Shown: piece by piece, positions 62,073 to 64,000 of the stretch | How positions within the stretch are numbered: position 1 is the stretch's first letter | Layout: each line of letters begins with the position of its first letter | DNA from: JBGRQA01 sp041725895 | GTDB taxonomy: Bacteria > Bacteroidota > Bacteroidia > Bacteroidales > Marinifilaceae | Assembly (NCBI GenBank): GCA_041725895.1 | Contig: JBGRQA010000016.1 | Span: 62,001-126,000, forward strand | DNA: 64,000 nucleotides | Direction of reading: 5' to 3' | Translations under genes and position numbers: made by a program | The notes under the pieces: generated by a model | Databases searched by the model: none | Told to the model about the DNA's origin: nothing | The model's input: only the letters and a program-made list of their open reading frames with translations

Positions 62073-62882
62073 TTATTTGAATTGGTACTTCCTTGATTCC
62101 AAACGATTAAAAAAGACCGTAATATTTTCAAATGTCGCAGTATCTTTTTCCATCGCCGTCGCCAATCGCTCCGATAGGTTTTGATAGAAATGACAAAACA
62201 CGATTTCTTTGGGTCGAATTTGCTCTTTTGCAATAGAGAATTTATTGCGCCCATATCCGGCTGTCAAAATTGCCAGGTCTATTTGCTCAGCCTTAAAGTT
62301 GATATCATTCAACTCCATTGCATGAACATCGTAAGAATCTCCGGAATGCATTATTTTTGTCCCATTCAACTCTATAATATAGATTAAGTTCTCTACTTCG
62401 TAATCATCTGCATGCCTACTATGCGACGCAGAAAATTTCAACCCAGCTACTTCAAATCGTTCCGTTCGACCTGTATCAAGAGCAATAGTCGAAATTCTAT
62501 CGGAGAATTTCTGATAAATTTCCCCATTCTTTTTTAAAATTTCCGTCACCTGGACAGGGCAAATCAATTGGGTTTCGCGATGTTTACTGAGAAACTCAAA
62601 GGTTAATGAGTCATTGAAGTGGTCAGGATGCCTGTGGGTAATAAACAGGAAATCAATTTTCCTAAACATTGAATTGCCCTGAATCATCGAATCTAACAGA
62701 CCCGATGACGGTTTTAGATAGACATTAGGACCATGCTTGTGCAAAGCATCAATAAGGATCGAGGTACTATTTGAAGTTAGCAGAAATCCTGCATTGGCAA
62801 TATAAGTCAATTCAACCTGTTTTTGACGGTTATTGCAGCCGACTAATGCAAATAGAAGTAAAAAAAAGGTAATTGATTTCAT
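62073..62882 (-). CDS. MBL-fold metallo-hydrolase lipoprotein
   Basis: A 269-aa lipoprotein (FALVGCNNRQ, lipid Cys16). The metal motif THRHPDHFND (H-x-H-x-D-H) is present, then SHSRHADDYE and MHSGDSYD, and a final FCHFYQNL. This is an UlaG/RomA-like branch of the metallo-beta-lactamase fold; substrate unknown. Located directly upstream of the TIR-SIR2 gene on the same strand (28 bp gap). Its predicted envelope location makes a joint cytosolic function with TIR-SIR2 uncertain. Confidence 0.85.
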   Translation of the reverse strand: MKSITFFLLLFALVGCNNRQKQVELTYIANAGFLLTSNSTSILIDALHKHGPNVYLKPSSGLLDSMIQGNSMFRKIDFLFITHRHPDHFNDSLTFEFLSKHRETQLICPVQVTEILKKNGEIYQKFSDRISTIALDTGRTERFEVAGLKFSASHSRHADDYEVENLIYIIELNGTKIMHSGDSYDVHAMELNDINFKAEQIDLAILTAGYGRNKFSIAKEQIRPKEIVFCHFYQNLSERLATAMEKDTATFENITVFFNRLESRKYQFK

Positions 62883-63056
62883 TGTTTATTCGAATTAGCA
62901 CATAACATATCCTGTTCAATATTAAATAGGTAGAGTATTCTTCATCCGTTCCCACTGATGAGTATCAAGTTACTCTATTAGGAAAACCCCAATTAAAAAA
63001 AGGTGACCTACTTAATTAAGGCATATACTCTAACACGCTAACGGAAACTCCTATTC

Positions 63057-63383
63057 TTACCTCTCTAATTCTTTATATTTTATTTTTCCAAATAGGAAGA
63101 ATAATCCCATAGGAAAGAAAAACAAACATAGAATTGCAATTAGAATAAAATGTCGTTTTGTAAATTCGATATTGATTTGCGTTTTAGTTACACTCCGTCC
63201 GGAAATCCAACACAGCATCAATATAGCCACAGAAACCGGTAGATAGGCAAACATCTCCTCCAATGCATTTTCAAATCCCTCCGTACTGCCAAGAAAATAA
63301 ATAAACTGTGCCGAAATGAGCAAAAATCCCCAAAGCATTGATAGGGCATAAATCAATTTAGAATTGTTCCGTTGCTGGTTCAT
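63057..63383 (-). CDS. Small membrane protein, unknown
   Basis: 108 aa with three predicted membrane helices (IYALSMLWGFLLISAQFIYF, LPVSVAILMLCWIS, FILIAILCLFFFPMGLFFLFG). Not recognised. Start ATG 63383 is the only sensible one. No clear operon partner. Function unknown. Confidence 0.6.
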   Translation of the reverse strand: MNQQRNNSKLIYALSMLWGFLLISAQFIYFLGSTEGFENALEEMFAYLPVSVAILMLCWISGRSVTKTQINIEFTKRHFILIAILCLFFFPMGLFFLFGKIKYKELER

Positions 63384-63781
63384 ATTATATACTTATTTGT
63401 TAATTAGTCATCATCATCATTCCTGGAATCAAAAGAGTATTGCACAACTCCATTCGGAACAACTCGCTTACAACAACCTACTCAACTTGATGCTAACCTG
63501 TGATATCTCACAAAATAATCACCCACCCCCCAACGAACGCGTTTTTTAATCGTTTTGCATTAGCAGTAAGCTCAGCAGCTTTCCGTAAATTTAACAAAAT
63601 AATAAATATTTACTTCTAATTAAGAGATATTTATTTGACCGAACTATTATTTTACTTTCCATTGTTAGCAGATAATTGTCTTTTATCCCATCTACCCAGC
63701 CACTCGGGAAATATTGGTCTTCCTACTTTCCCTTTACCCAATCATCCTTTTCTTACAGACCAACCAAAATTCTACAATGAC
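63384..63781. other. Intergenic, no recognised feature
   Basis: AT-rich spacer between the small membrane gene and the partial gene at the right edge; no ORF, RNA or repeat is supported. Confidence 0.6.
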
Positions 63782-64000
63782 CTATAGCATTGCCAAATCT
63801 CTTTCGAATCGATGGGGATACGCTTTCTCCCTTTTTTGGAAGGAAAGGATACCCGGATTTTGAATGACTCCCTCGCGAACTTCTATGGCCCTGGATATGG
63901 TTTCGTTCTTCGCCCATTCCTCTGGTCCACCCAAAACTACAGGCAAAAAGGGAAGTACGGCTCTGGAAATTTCCCAGGTAGCAGAATTCCAGTAAAAACT
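63782..64000 (-). CDS. Partial gene at the right edge (last 72 residues), unknown
   Basis: Too short for a full call; the window ends inside it. On the minus strand the frame is open from 64000 to the TAG at 63782-63784, with SATWEISRAVLPFLPVVLGG, WAKNETISRAIEVREG and FERDLAML at the end. Composition is protein-like and evenly distributed, unlike the flanking spacer. I do not recognise the family from the tail. Confidence 0.6.
   Translation of the reverse strand, partial: SFYWNSATWEISRAVLPFLPVVLGGPEEWAKNETISRAIEVREGVIQNPGILSFQKREKAYPHRFERDLAML

Noticed and set aside
62045..62254. Longer start for the TIR-SIR2 gene
   Set aside because: The added 70 residues overlap the MBL gene in another frame and are not TIR-like; ATG 62044 begins directly at the first TIR strand.

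Overview
The window is typical of a free-living, probably marine Bacteroidota genome. It is AT-rich (long A/T-rich spacers), uses the Bacteroidetes -7 box TAnnTTTG, has outer-membrane and secreted peptidases, TPR-type sensor kinases and LytS/LytTR pairs, and carries Bacteroidetes-style intergenic palindromes. A Marinilabiliales-like genus is my inference from gene style only. I saw no rRNA, tRNA, CRISPR array or complete insertion sequence.

Layout. 1-7.9 kb: end of a C69 dipeptidase, a glutamate decarboxylase, then a co-directional set made of a small helical protein, a WD40-like propeller, a secreted metallophosphoesterase, a metacaspase and a metal-dependent hydrolase. 8-13 kb: DinB polymerase divergent from a LexA/CI-like S24 regulator, a Cys-cluster protein, FabG and a Sir2 deacylase. 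13.5-21 kb: a complete phosphate regulon (pstS-pstC-pstA-pstB-phoU-phoB-phoR) behind a four-copy Pho-box-like array. 21.5-26 kb: a small acidic protein, a TPR sensor kinase and an ABC-F protein with a degenerate second ATPase domain. 26.5-42 kb: a helical/beta-sandwich protein with a 42-bp repeat array in front of it, phosphopentomutase, a PagL-like lipid A deacylase, a beta-lactamase-fold hydrolase, a LytS/LytTR pair, an S9 peptidase, a second C69 dipeptidase and an FtsX-type permease. 42.9-56.5 kb: the most unusual locus (below). 56.6-64 kb: a nonsense-broken DUF3089 gene, a REP-transposase remnant, an S41 peptidase, small unknown genes, and an MBL hydrolase followed by a TIR-SIR2 defence-type protein.

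The candidate undescribed system is at 42.9-56.5 kb. Two giant paralogues (1174 and 915 aa), each with a helical N-terminus, a beta-propeller and three tandem beta-sandwich modules resembling DUF3859, flank a LytS-type TPR sensor kinase and its LytTR regulator. Both paralogues have a -7 box, and 27/28 bp upstream of it both carry nearly the same 26-30 bp element, so they look like one regulon. A helical protein and an RDD membrane protein follow one paralogue. A repeat-coding ORF and a helical/beta-sandwich protein follow the other. A paralogue of that last protein sits at 26.5 kb, and a related-looking set with a metacaspase sits at 2.5-7.9 kb.

Three unrelated-in-sequence tandem arrays (2.8 kb, 27.6 kb, 54.9 kb) all have a 21-bp or 2x21-bp period, so each unit encodes seven residues, and each lies directly beside a member of these families. 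That regular association is not explained by ordinary annotation.
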